Positions 9,907 to 19,194 of a DNA stretch of 21,901 nt are shown here, in pieces (within the stretch, counting starts at the first letter, position 1; each line of letters opens with the position of its first letter). The translations under genes and the position numbers were made by a program. The notes beneath the pieces are model-generated. The model made no database searches and was not told where the DNA came from. It saw only the letters and a program-made list of their open reading frames with translations. Origin of the DNA: Thamnocephalis sphaerospora (lineage: Eukaryota; Zoopagomycota; Zoopagomycetes; Zoopagales; Sigmoideomycetaceae); assembly GCA_003614735.1 (NCBI GenBank), contig KZ992675.1, positions 1-21,901 of the forward strand, in the 5' to 3' direction.

Positions 9907-11700
9907 CTACTGAAACGCAAGGAGGCTGGACGGCACACCGTAGGAAGAGGTGGTGGCAACGGCGGCAGCGGCAGCCGGCGAAATCTGGCCGTTGGGGCGA
10001 CCGGCCAGGCGCTGCGTGTGCGGCGGCACATAGGCACCGCTCGTACGCGGAGTCACCGGCGGCGGTGCCTGCTGCTGCTGCTGTTGCTGCTGCTGTTGCT
10101 GCATTAGCGCCGCCAGCTGCTGCGGCTGTTGGTACAGCTGCTGCGTGAAATTGGGCGGCAGGTGAGTCTGATGCAGCTGCGGCGGCCCCTGCTGCAACGG
10201 ATGCTGAAGCAGGTGCGGATGCGACTGCTGCACCTGCATCTGCTGAAGGAGCTGCAGCTGATGCGGCGGCAACTGGGCAAGCTGCTGGAGATGATGCGGT
10301 GCCAGCTGATGTTGAAGCTGCTGCTGCTGCTGAGCAAGCTGCTGAGCAAGCTGTTGCTGCGACGGCTGTTGCTGTTGCTGCTGTTGCTGCTGAGCAAGTT
10401 GCTGCTGCGCGAGCTGCTGCTGCTGCTGTTGTTGCTGGTGCGTAGCCATGTACTGGTGCTGACCGTTGAATTCGGCCGCAATCGCAGCGGCAATCGCAGC
10501 CTCCTCCTCTTCGGCGGCCAACGCAGCCAGCGCGGCGGCCTCTTCGTCCGTGTACTGCGCCTGCCACAGACCATACTCGGTGCCCGGGATTGTCTGCCAG
10601 AGACGGATGGTACCATCCTCGGAGCCGGTCGCGTACACCTCACCGTCCGGACTGTAGCTGACGCTGTGCACCGGGCCGTGATGGCCCTTGTACAGCTCCA
10701 GCTCCTGGCCCGTGGCAAGGTCGTACACGCGCACCCATAGGTCGGAGCTGGCGCCTACCACAAAGCGCGCACGTGTCGGATGCAGCGTCACGCAGCTGGT
10801 CTCAAAGTCCATCTTGACCGTCTTGACCAGCTCGTACGTATCTGCATCCCAAAAGTACACCGACTTGCCGGCCGTGCAGCTGATGACGGCGCCGTCGCTC
10901 GACAGCTCGAAGCTGGTGACCGGGTCGGCCGTTTCCAGCTTGTGCGTCTGCTTGAGCGTGCGCAGGTCCCAGATGCGGATGCCTCGCTCTTCAGCATGCG
11001 TAATCAGCACGCCGTGCCATTGGTCCCAGACGATACCCTTGATGGTAGCTTCGTGGCCCATGGCGAGGCGAGGCGCAGCGTCGGGCGAGGCCAGGTCGTA
11101 CATGCGCACCACCTTTTCGTGGCCGCCCGTGACAACGTAGCGACCATCGGGCGAGATATCGACGGCGCGCACAATGTGCTTGTGCTGGAAGGTATGCAGC
11201 ACTTCGCCACTGAACGTGTCCCACACCTTGGCCGAAAAGTCAGCCGAGGCAGTGACCGCGCGCGACGCGTCCATGTTCAGGCGCGCACACCAGACCGCGC
11301 CCTTGTGACCCTTGAACGTGCCGATCCAGTCGCCGGTGGCGCCGATACGCAGCATAGGATTACCGTCTTTGCATGCGCTGATCAGCAGATAGCTGCCGTC
11401 CTCCAGAACAGGCGAAAACTGCAGCTGCACCACCGGACGTGTATGGCCGGAGCAGGTGAGCGGAATCTGCTTCACGCCACCGCTGTTGGTGGTGTTGACC
11501 GGGCCGCCAGGGTGGCCGGGCACCATCATGGGCGCGGGCGCAGACTTGCCGTTGGGAGCAGCGCTGTATGCGTCACCATTCTGCTGTGACAAGACGCTGT
11601 TGCCGTTGCCAGCACGCTGCGGCGGCGAGTGCTGACGCAGTGGCGGCGTACGCTGGCGGGCCGGCGACTGCTGGCGCTGCGGCGGGCGGTAGGGCATCAT
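9907..11700 (-). CDS. STRAP: STRAP/UNRIP-type WD40 protein with glutamine-rich tail
   Basis: Single exon, 597 residues, starting ATGATG. Residues about 77-375 form a WD40 propeller closely resembling serine-threonine kinase receptor-associated protein (UNR-interacting protein). Diagnostic stretches are LTCSGHTRPVV (81-91), LISACKDGNPMLR, GDWIGTFKGHKGAVW, HKHIVRAVDISPDG and SEDGTIRLWQT. In animals STRAP belongs to the SMN complex for snRNP assembly and binds UNR; the fungal role is less clear. Family members are usually about 350 residues. This one adds a 75-residue Pro/Gln/Ser N-terminus and a tail of about 215 residues: an Ala/Glu helix (385-410), then poly-glutamine blocks (420-545) and YVPPH (557-561). 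The tail is encoded by CAG/CAA repeats but stays in frame with a proper stop, so it looks genuine. Its promoter is the pyrimidine-rich region upstream. Confidence 0.95.
   Translation of the reverse strand: MMPYRPPQRQQSPARQRTPPLRQHSPPQRAGNGNSVLSQQNGDAYSAAPNGKSAPAPMMVPGHPGGPVNTTNSGGVKQIPLTCSGHTRPVVQLQFSPVLEDGSYLLISACKDGNPMLRIGATGDWIGTFKGHKGAVWCARLNMDASRAVTASADFSAKVWDTFSGEVLHTFQHKHIVRAVDISPDGRYVVTGGHEKVVRMYDLASPDAAPRLAMGHEATIKGIVWDQWHGVLITHAEERGIRIWDLRTLKQTHKLETADPVTSFELSSDGAVISCTAGKSVYFWDADTYELVKTVKMDFETSCVTLHPTRARFVVGASSDLWVRVYDLATGQELELYKGHHGPVHSVSYSPDGEVYATGSEDGTIRLWQTIPGTEYGLWQAQYTDEEAAALAALAAEEEEAAIAAAIAAEFNGQHQYMATHQQQQQQQQLAQQQLAQQQQQQQQQPSQQQLAQQLAQQQQQLQHQLAPHHLQQLAQLPPHQLQLLQQMQVQQSHPHLLQHPLQQGPPQLHQTHLPPNFTQQLYQQPQQLAALMQQQQQQQQQQQAPPPVTPRTSGAYVPPHTQRLAGRPNGQISPAAAAAVATTSSYGVPSSLLAFQ
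10070..10439 (-). repeat. CAG/CAA trinucleotide tracts encoding poly-glutamine
   Basis: Plus-strand CTG/TTG triplets cluster at about 10070-10102 and 10318-10439, inside the tail of the STRAP-like gene. CAG is interrupted by CAA and by Leu/Ala codons, a pattern that limits slippage. Runs of up to ten glutamines result, so length variation between strains is likely. Confidence 0.85.
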
Positions 11701-11798
11701 ATTGACGAGTGAGGAGAAATGCTAGAAAGTAAGAACAACTGTGACCCACGGGTCACAAGACAAAAGTGGCGGACGTAACGTGACGAGATCGAGTGGCA

Positions 11799-11802
<4 letters not shown>

Positions 11803-11832
<30 letters not shown>
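11803..11832. repeat. (GT)15 microsatellite
   Basis: An uninterrupted GT dinucleotide run, about 100 bases upstream of the STRAP-like start codon. Confidence 0.97.
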
Positions 11833-11838
<6 letters not shown>

Positions 11839-12574
11839 ACTTGTATGCGAGAGGTGTATCTAGCGTATGGTGGAGGCGATAGTGCGTGCGGAGCAGACGG
11901 GCGATCCGGCGCAGAAAAGAGAGACTAGGAGAGCTGAAACCAGAGCGTCGGCAATGAACTCGACAACCAAGCGGAACTTGGATCACGCAGGGCCGTCAAG
12001 GCAGAGAACGAGCGGAGAAAGCTGGAAAGAGCGTTTGCGGTACACACGATCGAGTAGGCGATGATGGCGACAGACTATTCGGTCGCGAGACTGACAGTGA
12101 GATCCGTAGAACAGGCGTCGAGCCGAGAAGAGCTAGCAGGCGTAGATGTCGGTGGTGACAGATCAAGCTGGTATGCAGGCGGCACGGCAGAGGTGCTAAA
12201 CCAAGTAGGCACGGTCAGAGGTGCGAGAATAACGTGCCGACGACGACGCTAAATCAGCGTGCGTGCGTGCGTACAGGGGACAGAGCAAACGACGAAAGAG
12301 AGAGAGGGAGAGAGAGAACGAGCGAGCGTGGATCCGCGTGCGGAGACGATAAAAGCGTGTGATACACCGCCCCAGATGGCTGACACGAGCAAGAGTAGAC
12401 TCGGCGGCTGAGCAAGGATCACGACTAGAGAGCAACCACGACGACGCAGCGGCGGATGAAAAAGGCCTAGATGCAGCGCGTAGGCAAAATAACAGGTGCA
12501 GTTAGGCGTTGAGTACTAGAAGAAAAGAATGGAGGCGAACAACACGTTGACGCGTGCTGAAGCGGCTGTGAAGC

Positions 12575-12600
12575 GTGTGTGTGTGTGTGTGTGTGTGTGT
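12575..12600. repeat. (GT)13 microsatellite
   Basis: An uninterrupted GT run in the same upstream region; the second of two such tracts about 770 bases apart. Confidence 0.96.
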
Positions 12601-13093
12601 ACGCGCTGATGAGCGTAGCGTGCAAGGATGAGCGTGCTTGAGCGGACGAGCGCGTCGTGTGCAGATGGGTGCTTGTAAAGGCGTGCTTGGAGGCAGCTAG
12701 CGCCAGATGGTCGATATATGCGCAGAGCACGGCGGGTGCGCTTACAAGTGTGTGGTGCAGTAGAGGCGTCTGGCAGGCGAGCGCACACAGGCAGGCTAGG
12801 CGCAACAGCACCGGGCAAGGCGAGACGGCGTGGGCGAGCGAGAGGCGTGACAAGGAAACGGAGCGAGCGTGCTAGTGGGCAGCAAAGCAAGCGTGGGTGC
12901 AGCAATGGCGATCGACAGCTTTTGACGAGAACACAAAAAGAGAAGCGCGCGGCGAAAGGCAGAGTGAGTGACCAAAGCAACGTAGGTGCGTGCGTGTGCG
13001 TAGTGGTGGTAGTAGAGGTGAACAACAGTAGACGACGACAGACGCACGCGCAAACAGAGAGAAGTGGGCAAAGGCAGAGGAGTGAGCAGAGGA

Positions 13094-13130
13094 GCGAGAG
13101 AGAGAGAGAGCGAGAGAGAGAGAGAGCGAT

Positions 13131-13174
<44 letters not shown>
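13094..13174. repeat. (GA)n microsatellite, interrupted
   Basis: About 80 bases of GA/AG repeats with a few C, T or A interruptions. Shorter GA blocks follow at about 13240-13310. Such homopurine-homopyrimidine DNA can adopt triplex structures. Confidence 0.95.
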
Positions 13175-13482
13175 CGGAAAGAGAAGAGCAGAGGAGCGTT
13201 TGCGGCGATGAGAGAGTGAAGGAGAGCAGCGCCGGGATGATGAGAGAAGAGAGAGAAGCGAAGCAGCGTGGCAACGCGTAGTGCCGGCTGATAAGGAGAG
13301 AGAGAGAGAGCGAACGACCGAGCCGCCTCCTCACGCTCTCACGCTCACCCACTCGTGCACACACACACTGTGGATCAACAAATAGTACTTGGCGTGCTGC
13401 CTTGTAAGGATCAAGTGTAGACAAAAAGGTCCGAGACAAGGCAGAACGGCAATACGATAACTGCCTACTGGCACTGTGCAGT

Positions 13483-15577
13483 CTACGCTGAGAGTGCACC
13501 AAACACACGTCGGCATGCGTGTGTGCCGTATTCCTGATAGTCTGCGCGCGTGGTCACCAGTGCGTCCAGCGCAAGCTGGCTGGGATGTGCTCCGGCAGCC
13601 AAGCATCCAGCGCCATGCCATGCAAACGCTACTGGACTAGATGGGTCGAGATCAGCATGGCCAAACAAAGCGTGCGTCCGCAGACAGGCGTCTACCTACT
13701 CGTCAGGCAAACCAATCCGCACCGGATACTCGGCTGGAACAAGGCGTCGCAGCTCGGCCAAACTGTGTCGCATCTATCGTTAGCTATCCCATGGCATGCT
13801 GCTCGGCCAGATGTTGCATCACACGTACAGTCGCGAGCGGAATCCTGGCAGCCGAGCATTCCCGCCTGTCAGCACAATGTTGGCGTAGAGCAGCGGATGC
13901 AGCGCTAGTCATCCATGGGAGTTTAGCGAGTGTGTGAGCGCGCGTGCGAATCTGGCGGCTGTGTGCACGTGCGTCTGGTACCTTCTGGCGTTGCCTGGAC
14001 AGCCTGGAGAATCAGCTCGGCCACACCGGCCTGTGGCATGCCTGGCGTCGCAGTGCGTCAGTCGTCCGCCCGATGCGGGCCTGTTTATGGCGCGTACCCA
14101 AATCCGACGGATAAAAGAGCACTTCTGGCACGGTGAAGCGCTCATTGTTCATCCAGAGCACCTGAGGTGGAAGTGCATGCACGTTAGCCGACCGTGCAGA
14201 CTGACTATCCTCCCGCATCAGCACCTGCCTGATCGTCTGCTTCGCCGGTCGAGGCAGCATCCGAGGTCTAGCGGCCATGTTAGTACGGTGACACTCCTCG
14301 TTCCTACGCGTGGGTCTGGCACGTACGCGCACATAACCTTGCATCCGTTTGGAGAAATCGGGCAGCACATAGGCCTGGATGACGGTATTGGCACGCGGTG
14401 CACCGCTACGGTACCGCATGGCCTGTAAGCAAGCGGCTTGGTAGGTCGTCCGCGCGGTCACATTGTGCTCTCACCGGCATATTTCCAGATCTGCATACAC
14501 ATCCTGCGCCACGTAGCAACACGCCTCCTTGACCTGATTCACCAGATAGGTTTCATCCATCATATTCCACTGACTGCCGATGGCGGTCAATCGGGTCGGT
14601 TCATTACTCCTGTTGCCACTGCTGTGACGACTTACCGAAATGAAATCATCTCCTTGAGGTGATTGGTGAGCAGCTTACCGCCGACGCCGAGTCTAGAAAA
14701 GGACACACCGCTGTTATTACTGCCCCGACCGCCATGATTGCCATGTGCCATGATTGCCACACGTACCGTCGAATAGCGCCCAGCAGCGCACGACCACGCA
14801 GAAATGGTACCGCGTGTGTAAAGGAATAACCCGTGTCGAGAACAAGGACGCAATCACGCGCTGTTCCAGCTGGCTCGCCAAAGAGCGGCCCCAGATCATT
14901 GGCCACCGTCCAATGTGGCGCTGTTTGGCATAAACAGGTTAGCCATGGCATTGGGCGAAACCACGCGTTATCTACCTGTTAACCGCGAATAACCATCAAA
15001 ACCAAACTCCTCAAACACCACCTGGTCGTACGCGTCCTGAACATTCGGCAGGTTGAGGCATGGCTCCGTGAGCATCAGCCAGCTGTGGCCTGGCTCGCAC
15101 TAGAGAGCCACATTGTCCGCGGTCAGCTGGTACTCTGACCATCCAAGCTGCTCATTGGCCAGCACTTACACCCAAACCTTCAGGCGAAAAGACGCGCTCC
15201 CAAACCAGGCGCTCAACATCCCAGTCCGTAAGAATACCCTAGAGGAGCGCGTCAGTTTGTCCGGCCTAGCGTTCTCCGCAGCACGCCTCACCTGCCTTTT
15301 CAAACGGCAAGCGATAGTACAGACTAGCATAGTTGTGCGCTCGTTCCAGCGCATCGCCCACCAGGAGACCACGCCCACCCTTGGTCTTGGTCACGCAGTT
15401 GGGCACAAGCCTGGCCAGACACACACACATATATACACGCGACAGCCTGTGAGTTGCGCACGTCGGCCAACCTGCAAGGTGGCGCACGTACCGCGGCGCA
15501 GCGTCGCGTCCAATGACGCCTGCTTTGATAGTGCCGGCGCCATTGTCCAGCGCAATCACACAGTCAGGACGAGCCAT
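13483..15577 (-). CDS. ARP6: Actin-related protein 6 (SWR1 complex subunit)
   Basis: Arp6 is a core subunit of the SWR1 remodeller that deposits histone H2A.Z. Exons on the minus strand: 15577-15492, 15410-15296, 15238-15170, 15099-14976, 14920-14767, 14692-14636, 14573-14475, 14422-14327, 14267-14229, 14161-14098, 14041-13982, 13904-13829, 13762-13700, 13636-13483; about 418 residues. Family marks are the N-terminal nucleotide loop (ALDNGAGTIKAG, 9-20), YYRLPFEKG, LTDWDVER, LMLTEPCLNLPN, VFEEFGF, LDTGYSFTHAVPFLRG, GVGGKLLTNHLKE, NMMDETYLVNQVKE, YVLPDFSK, NNERFTVPEVLF, NIVLTGGNARLPGF and DDPVAFAWHG. Introns are 52-81 bases with CTAAC branch points. Two introns (15295-15239 and 14228-14162) need GC-AG splicing to keep frame. 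The exon 7/8 junction at 14475/14422 leaves the frame one base short. Skipping exon 9, with one 165-base GT-AG intron, or reading straight through 14326-14162, would also keep frame. Confidence 0.95.
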
Positions 15578-15937
15578 GGCAGGCAGCGTGCGAATTATCG
15601 ACGCAATCTCGTGGTGGCGCTTGGGGCGTAGCCGGCTGGCATCAACGGCGGCGTGTCCTTTGCGTCAGACAGTGGCCTACGACCAGACACTTGGAGGCGG
15701 AGAAAAGAAAGAAGAAGGTTGCATGATATCACGGTCGCCATGGCGGGAAGAACGTAACGGTCATTCCCCAACGTGCCTCGGTGCCACTTGCTTCACCTTT
15801 CTTCTTTGCCGCACGCGCCACGGTCACCGCCTCGCACTGTTTTGCGGCGCTCGTCTCCAGACCACCCTGCGACACGCGCGAGACCGTGTTGGTGCACGAT
15901 CGGTGTTTGTACACGTTCGGTCTGGCTGCCGCCCAGC
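15578..15937. promoter_or_regulatory. Divergent promoter between ARP6 and the LRR gene
   Basis: 360 bases separate the two start codons. A C/T-rich stretch (about 15785-15815, plus strand) lies 120-150 bases upstream of the LRR gene start. No TATA box stands out. An in-frame extension of the LRR reading frame runs back to 15773, but it is arginine/proline-rich with no domain and was not used. Confidence 0.5.
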
Positions 15938-17261
15938 ATGACCGCTGCGGCTGAATCTCGCGAGGTGGTCCTCTGGCAGCTGTCGACGCAGGGCGTGGAC
16001 GGCTACGCGCTGACACGCTATAGTGCGTCCGCCGAACCGTCACGGCGGTCGTCGCCGTCCAGCGCGCCTGATCGCACTCGCCAGGGCCGCAATCACGGCC
16101 GTCGCTCGACCGACACGACGCTAGTGCCGTTCAACGATAGCAGCGTCGTTGGTCTGTCTCGCCAGCAGATTACACACTTTGTAAGTGGACCGGTGAAGAT
16201 TGGAGCGCATACATCCTGTTCAGGACTAACGCATGATGCCGCTCCTCGGATGCCCGATGACGCTGTAGCGCGTGCTGCCAGCCGCCATTCCGCATCTGGA
16301 TGCGCTGCGAGCGCTGCATCTGGAAGGCAACCGGCTCACAGTATTACCCGAGTCCATATGTCGTCTGCGGCTGGAGATATTGAATGTGGGCAACAATCAC
16401 CTACGCCGACTGCCCGACACCATTGGCGCATTAAGCGAGCTCAGTGAACTTTACGTGCATGGCAATCGGCTACGCCAACTGCCTCAGTCAGTGGCGCATC
16501 TGACTCGGCTGCGGGTGCTGGATGTATGCGACAATCGGCTGCCCTGGCTACCCATCGAACTGCGGCAGCTGCCGCGGCTAACGGTGGTATGGACCAAGGG
16601 CAATCGCTTTGTACGACCGGTCCATCGAAAGGCTGCCACGGTGGCCAGCAGAATGGCTGATGGCTGGTGTACATCCGACGACTCGAGCGACGATGATGAC
16701 AACGACGATAATGAAATCTCAGACGACAAGACCGGAGAGCAGGCCGCCTGGACCGAGTACAGCGTCATGGGCAGTGGCACAGACGATCCGTTTATTCCCA
16801 GCAGCAGCCATGCTTCGGTGCGCACCATCACCGATGGCAGCATGCAGCGTGTTCGACGCATGCCAAAACGCGAGGTAGTGTGCACACAGACGAGCCGCTA
16901 CGGGCTGGCTGCTCGCTGCGCACAACACATAGGACGGCAGCTGTTGATCGAGCCGCACGCCTACTGCCCGCAACGGGCTGCCTGTACCGTGCTAGACGAA
17001 TGCTGGATGGACACGTACATTCCACGCCGCCTGCAGCAGCAGGTGCGCGGTGACATGGCTTACGGCCACTGCAACGCGTGCGCATCGCCCATGTACCATG
17101 ACACGTTGGCAGTGATGGTGTGGGCGCGTCTACGCAAAACCATGGTCCCGCTACACTGCTGGTGCTGCTCGCTCGTATGTCTAAGCAAGGTGCACGCTGC
17201 GCTGCTGGAAGCCACACCCAGTACACAAACACCACAAGCTGATGTGCCAGCCGCACCTTAA
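15938..17261 (+). CDS. Leucine-rich-repeat protein with cysteine-rich C-terminus
   Basis: Two exons, 15938-16180 and 16269-17261, joined across an 88-base intron (GTAAGT, branch GACTAAC, acceptor TGTAG); 411 residues. Residues 1-81 are Ser/Arg-rich. About 92-195 hold four to five 22-24-residue leucine-rich repeats of the LxxLxLxxNxLxxLP type (RALHLEGNRLTVLP, ELYVHGNRLRQLP, RVLDVCDNRLPWLP). An acidic linker follows at 217-234. The C-terminus has paired cysteines (314, 320, 326, 349, 352, 378, 380, 381, 385), including HCNAC and VPLHCWCCSLVC, likely a zinc-binding module. Similar repeat-plus-Cys-tail architecture is known in LRRC58/LRRC28-like and fungal LRR proteins; function is poorly defined. 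It is divergent from ARP6 and converges on IDH2. Confidence 0.82.
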
Positions 17262-17618
17262 TCCTGCCCTTTTCCCGTGTCGCTAAAGATGTTGCGCGAG
17301 CTGATCCGTTGTCATACCGTCTAGACTTGCTGTAATTGCGCCTCTATTTGTGCAAAATGTAGTCTCATCACAAAGTAGCCATGATGTATGTTGTCTTTAT
17401 CATAGCCTGCCGTCCAAAGGGCGGGCGGTCGGCTGTTTTTGCTCGGCCATAGGGCCAAAAAAGGGAGCGAGAGCATGCACACGGGCAGATGTGTATGGTG
17501 CGTGCAAGCGCGACTGCGTGCTGTGAGTGCATGTGTGAGTGAGTGAGTGTGCGTACGTGTGGTGAGTGTTTAGGCAGCAGGCCGTCGTATTAGTAACGGC
17601 GTAAACGCAAGGCAGCGC
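17262..17618. other. Convergent intergenic region, LRR gene / IDH2
   Basis: 357 bases carrying the two 3' UTRs. They include a GGGCGGGCGG-centred block near 17419-17430 and a short GAGTGAGTGAGTG run near 17538. Nothing else supportable was seen. Confidence 0.55.
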
Positions 17619-19194
17619 CTAGTTGAGGTGCTTGATGATCTCGTTCGTAAACTCGCTGCACCGCGAGCGACCGCCAAGATCGCCGGTGAGCACGGCGCCC
17701 TCGGCAATGGTGGTGAGCACCGCCCTCTCCACCGACAGCGCCTTGTCCTCCAGACCCATATGACGCAGCATCATGACCGAGCTGAGCAGCAGCGCAGTCG
17801 GGTTGGCCTTGTCCTGGCCGGCGATATCCGGAGCCGTACCGTGGACCGACTCGAAGATGGAGGCAGAGCGGCCAATGTTGCCGCTCGGGGTCAGGCCAAG
17901 ACCGCCAATCAGACCAGCGCACATGTCGCTAAGAATGTCGCCGTACAGATTCGGCATCACCATGACCGTCTCGGCGTAGTTGGCCGGGTCCTGGACGATG
18001 CGCAGGCAAGCGCGATCCAGCAGCACATCGTCAAACTTGACGTCCGGAAAGTCGCGGGCCACCTCCTGGCAGGCGTTCAGGAACAGGCCGTCAGACAGCT
18101 TCCTGGCATGGGATGATAGCGTATCAGTATGGCGCCATTTGACTATCATGTGCAGATCAGTGCGCCTGTCGCTTACATGATGTTGGCCTTGTGCACAGCC
18201 GTCACGCGGTTGCGACCGCTCTGGCGCGCATACTCAAAGGCGTAACGCGCGCAGCGCTCCGACGCGTCCTGAGTGATGAGCTTGATGCTCTGCACGACAC
18301 CATCGACGACTTCGTGCTCGATACCGCTGTACTCGCCCTCGGTGTTTTCGCGAATCAGCACCGTGTTGACGTTATCGTATGCGGTCTTGTAGCCGGTGAT
18401 GCTCTTGCACGGGCGCACGTTGGCAAACAGGTTGAAGGTACTGCATCGTGCGTGCACATACGGCAGATTAGTCTATGCTCAACGTGCCATTCAGCTACGA
18501 CTGTACGTACCGACGCAGCGTCAGGTTGAGCGAGACGTGACCCTTGCCGATCGGCGTGGCCAGCGGACCCTTGAGCGCGACCTTGTTCTTGTTGACCGAG
18601 TGCAGCGCCGCATCCGGAATGACGGTCTTGCCGTCACGCAGCACCGGCGTGACATCAACCTCCTCCCACTTGATCGGCACCTGAGGACAGCAAAGCGTAT
18701 GAGAAAGCATGCGTCAGTCTATGCGCAAGCTGTGCTCGCTTTCTTGCGTCTCGCTACTTACGCTAGCTGCCTTGAACACCTGCTTGACCGACTCGGAAAT
18801 CTCCGGGCCAATACCGTCACCCGGGATCAACGTCACGGTGAAGTTGCCCTGTTACGGCGCAGGCCACCGACACTGGGTCAGCGCGTGGCGACCAGCTGAA
18901 CACTGCGCTCCTCCGCCACCACCTACCTCCTTGTCCTGGGGCGGCAGCGGCACCGACTGCGCCGCCGAAGCAAAAGCGCGAGCAGCCGTCTACAGCAGGT
19001 GTATGCGCAGCAGAAAAAGCGTAAGCACGCGTTTCAAGCCGAATCCCGTCGACGGCAGCACGCTCAGAATGGATCATGCAAGCGCGACGCGTGGGGTGCC
19101 TGTGCGCGGCAGGCCAGCTACAAAACACGCGGCAACCGTTACCCACCGGCATGAGACGGGCACTGCGGAAAGCGGTGGCGCGTGACAGGAACAT
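17619..19194 (-). CDS. IDH2: NAD-dependent isocitrate dehydrogenase, catalytic subunit, mitochondrial
   Basis: Oxidatively decarboxylates isocitrate to 2-oxoglutarate in the TCA cycle, as the catalytic partner of the regulatory IDH1 subunit in the matrix. Minus-strand exons: 19194-19147, 18989-18927, 18848-18762, 18680-18511, 18440-18177, 18102-17619; 371 residues, close to the family length. The first 16-30 residues form a presequence ([16 protein letters not shown], then ARAFAS). Visible marks are IPGDGIGPE (45-53), the isocitrate-binding SLNLTLR (116-122), [10 protein letters not shown] with catalytic Tyr160, Lys207 in HKANIM, metal-binding Asp240, Asp266 and Asp270 (NLYGDILSD) and HGTAPDIAG (298-306) for NAD. 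The intact catalytic and metal residues favour the IDH2 (IDH3A-like) over the IDH1 subunit. Introns 2-5 are 70-81 bases. Intron 1 (157 bases, donor GTGGGT) is the least certain boundary. Confidence 0.96.

Larger units (their letters stand above)
11701..13482 (-). promoter_or_regulatory. Long pyrimidine-rich upstream region of the STRAP-like gene
   Basis: About 1.8 kb between the STRAP-like start and the ARP6 stop. The plus strand is purine-rich for most of it, so the strand read by the STRAP-like gene is C/T-rich, matching the tract upstream of the 6109 gene. It includes GA-rich blocks at 12295-12320 and 13094-13174 and two GT microsatellites. Open frames on both strands are low-complexity Ser/Leu or Arg/Glu strings without domains. 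The rightmost 100-200 bases should hold the ARP6 3' UTR's continuation. Confidence 0.5.

Noticed and set aside
9899-10740. Several long Ala-, Ser- or Leu-rich open frames on both strands
   Set aside because: They are shifted-frame readings of the CAG/CAA repeats of the STRAP-like gene, whose WD40 frame is unambiguous.
10780-11589. 269-codon plus-strand open frame
   Set aside because: It is the antisense shadow of the WD40 propeller, kept open by GC-rich codon use.
12516-13508. 330-codon minus-strand open frame
   Set aside because: It is mostly the C/T reading of the GA microsatellite (Ser/Leu strings) and overlaps the end of ARP6 in another frame.
14012-14461. Continuous minus-strand frame across 14461-14012 as a single ARP6 exon
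   Set aside because: It starts at GTG. Between 14326 and 14162 it reads an Arg-rich string unlike Arp6, while a GTACGT donor, a perfect TACTAAC and TAG/CAG acceptors mark introns there. It is retained only as a fallback model.
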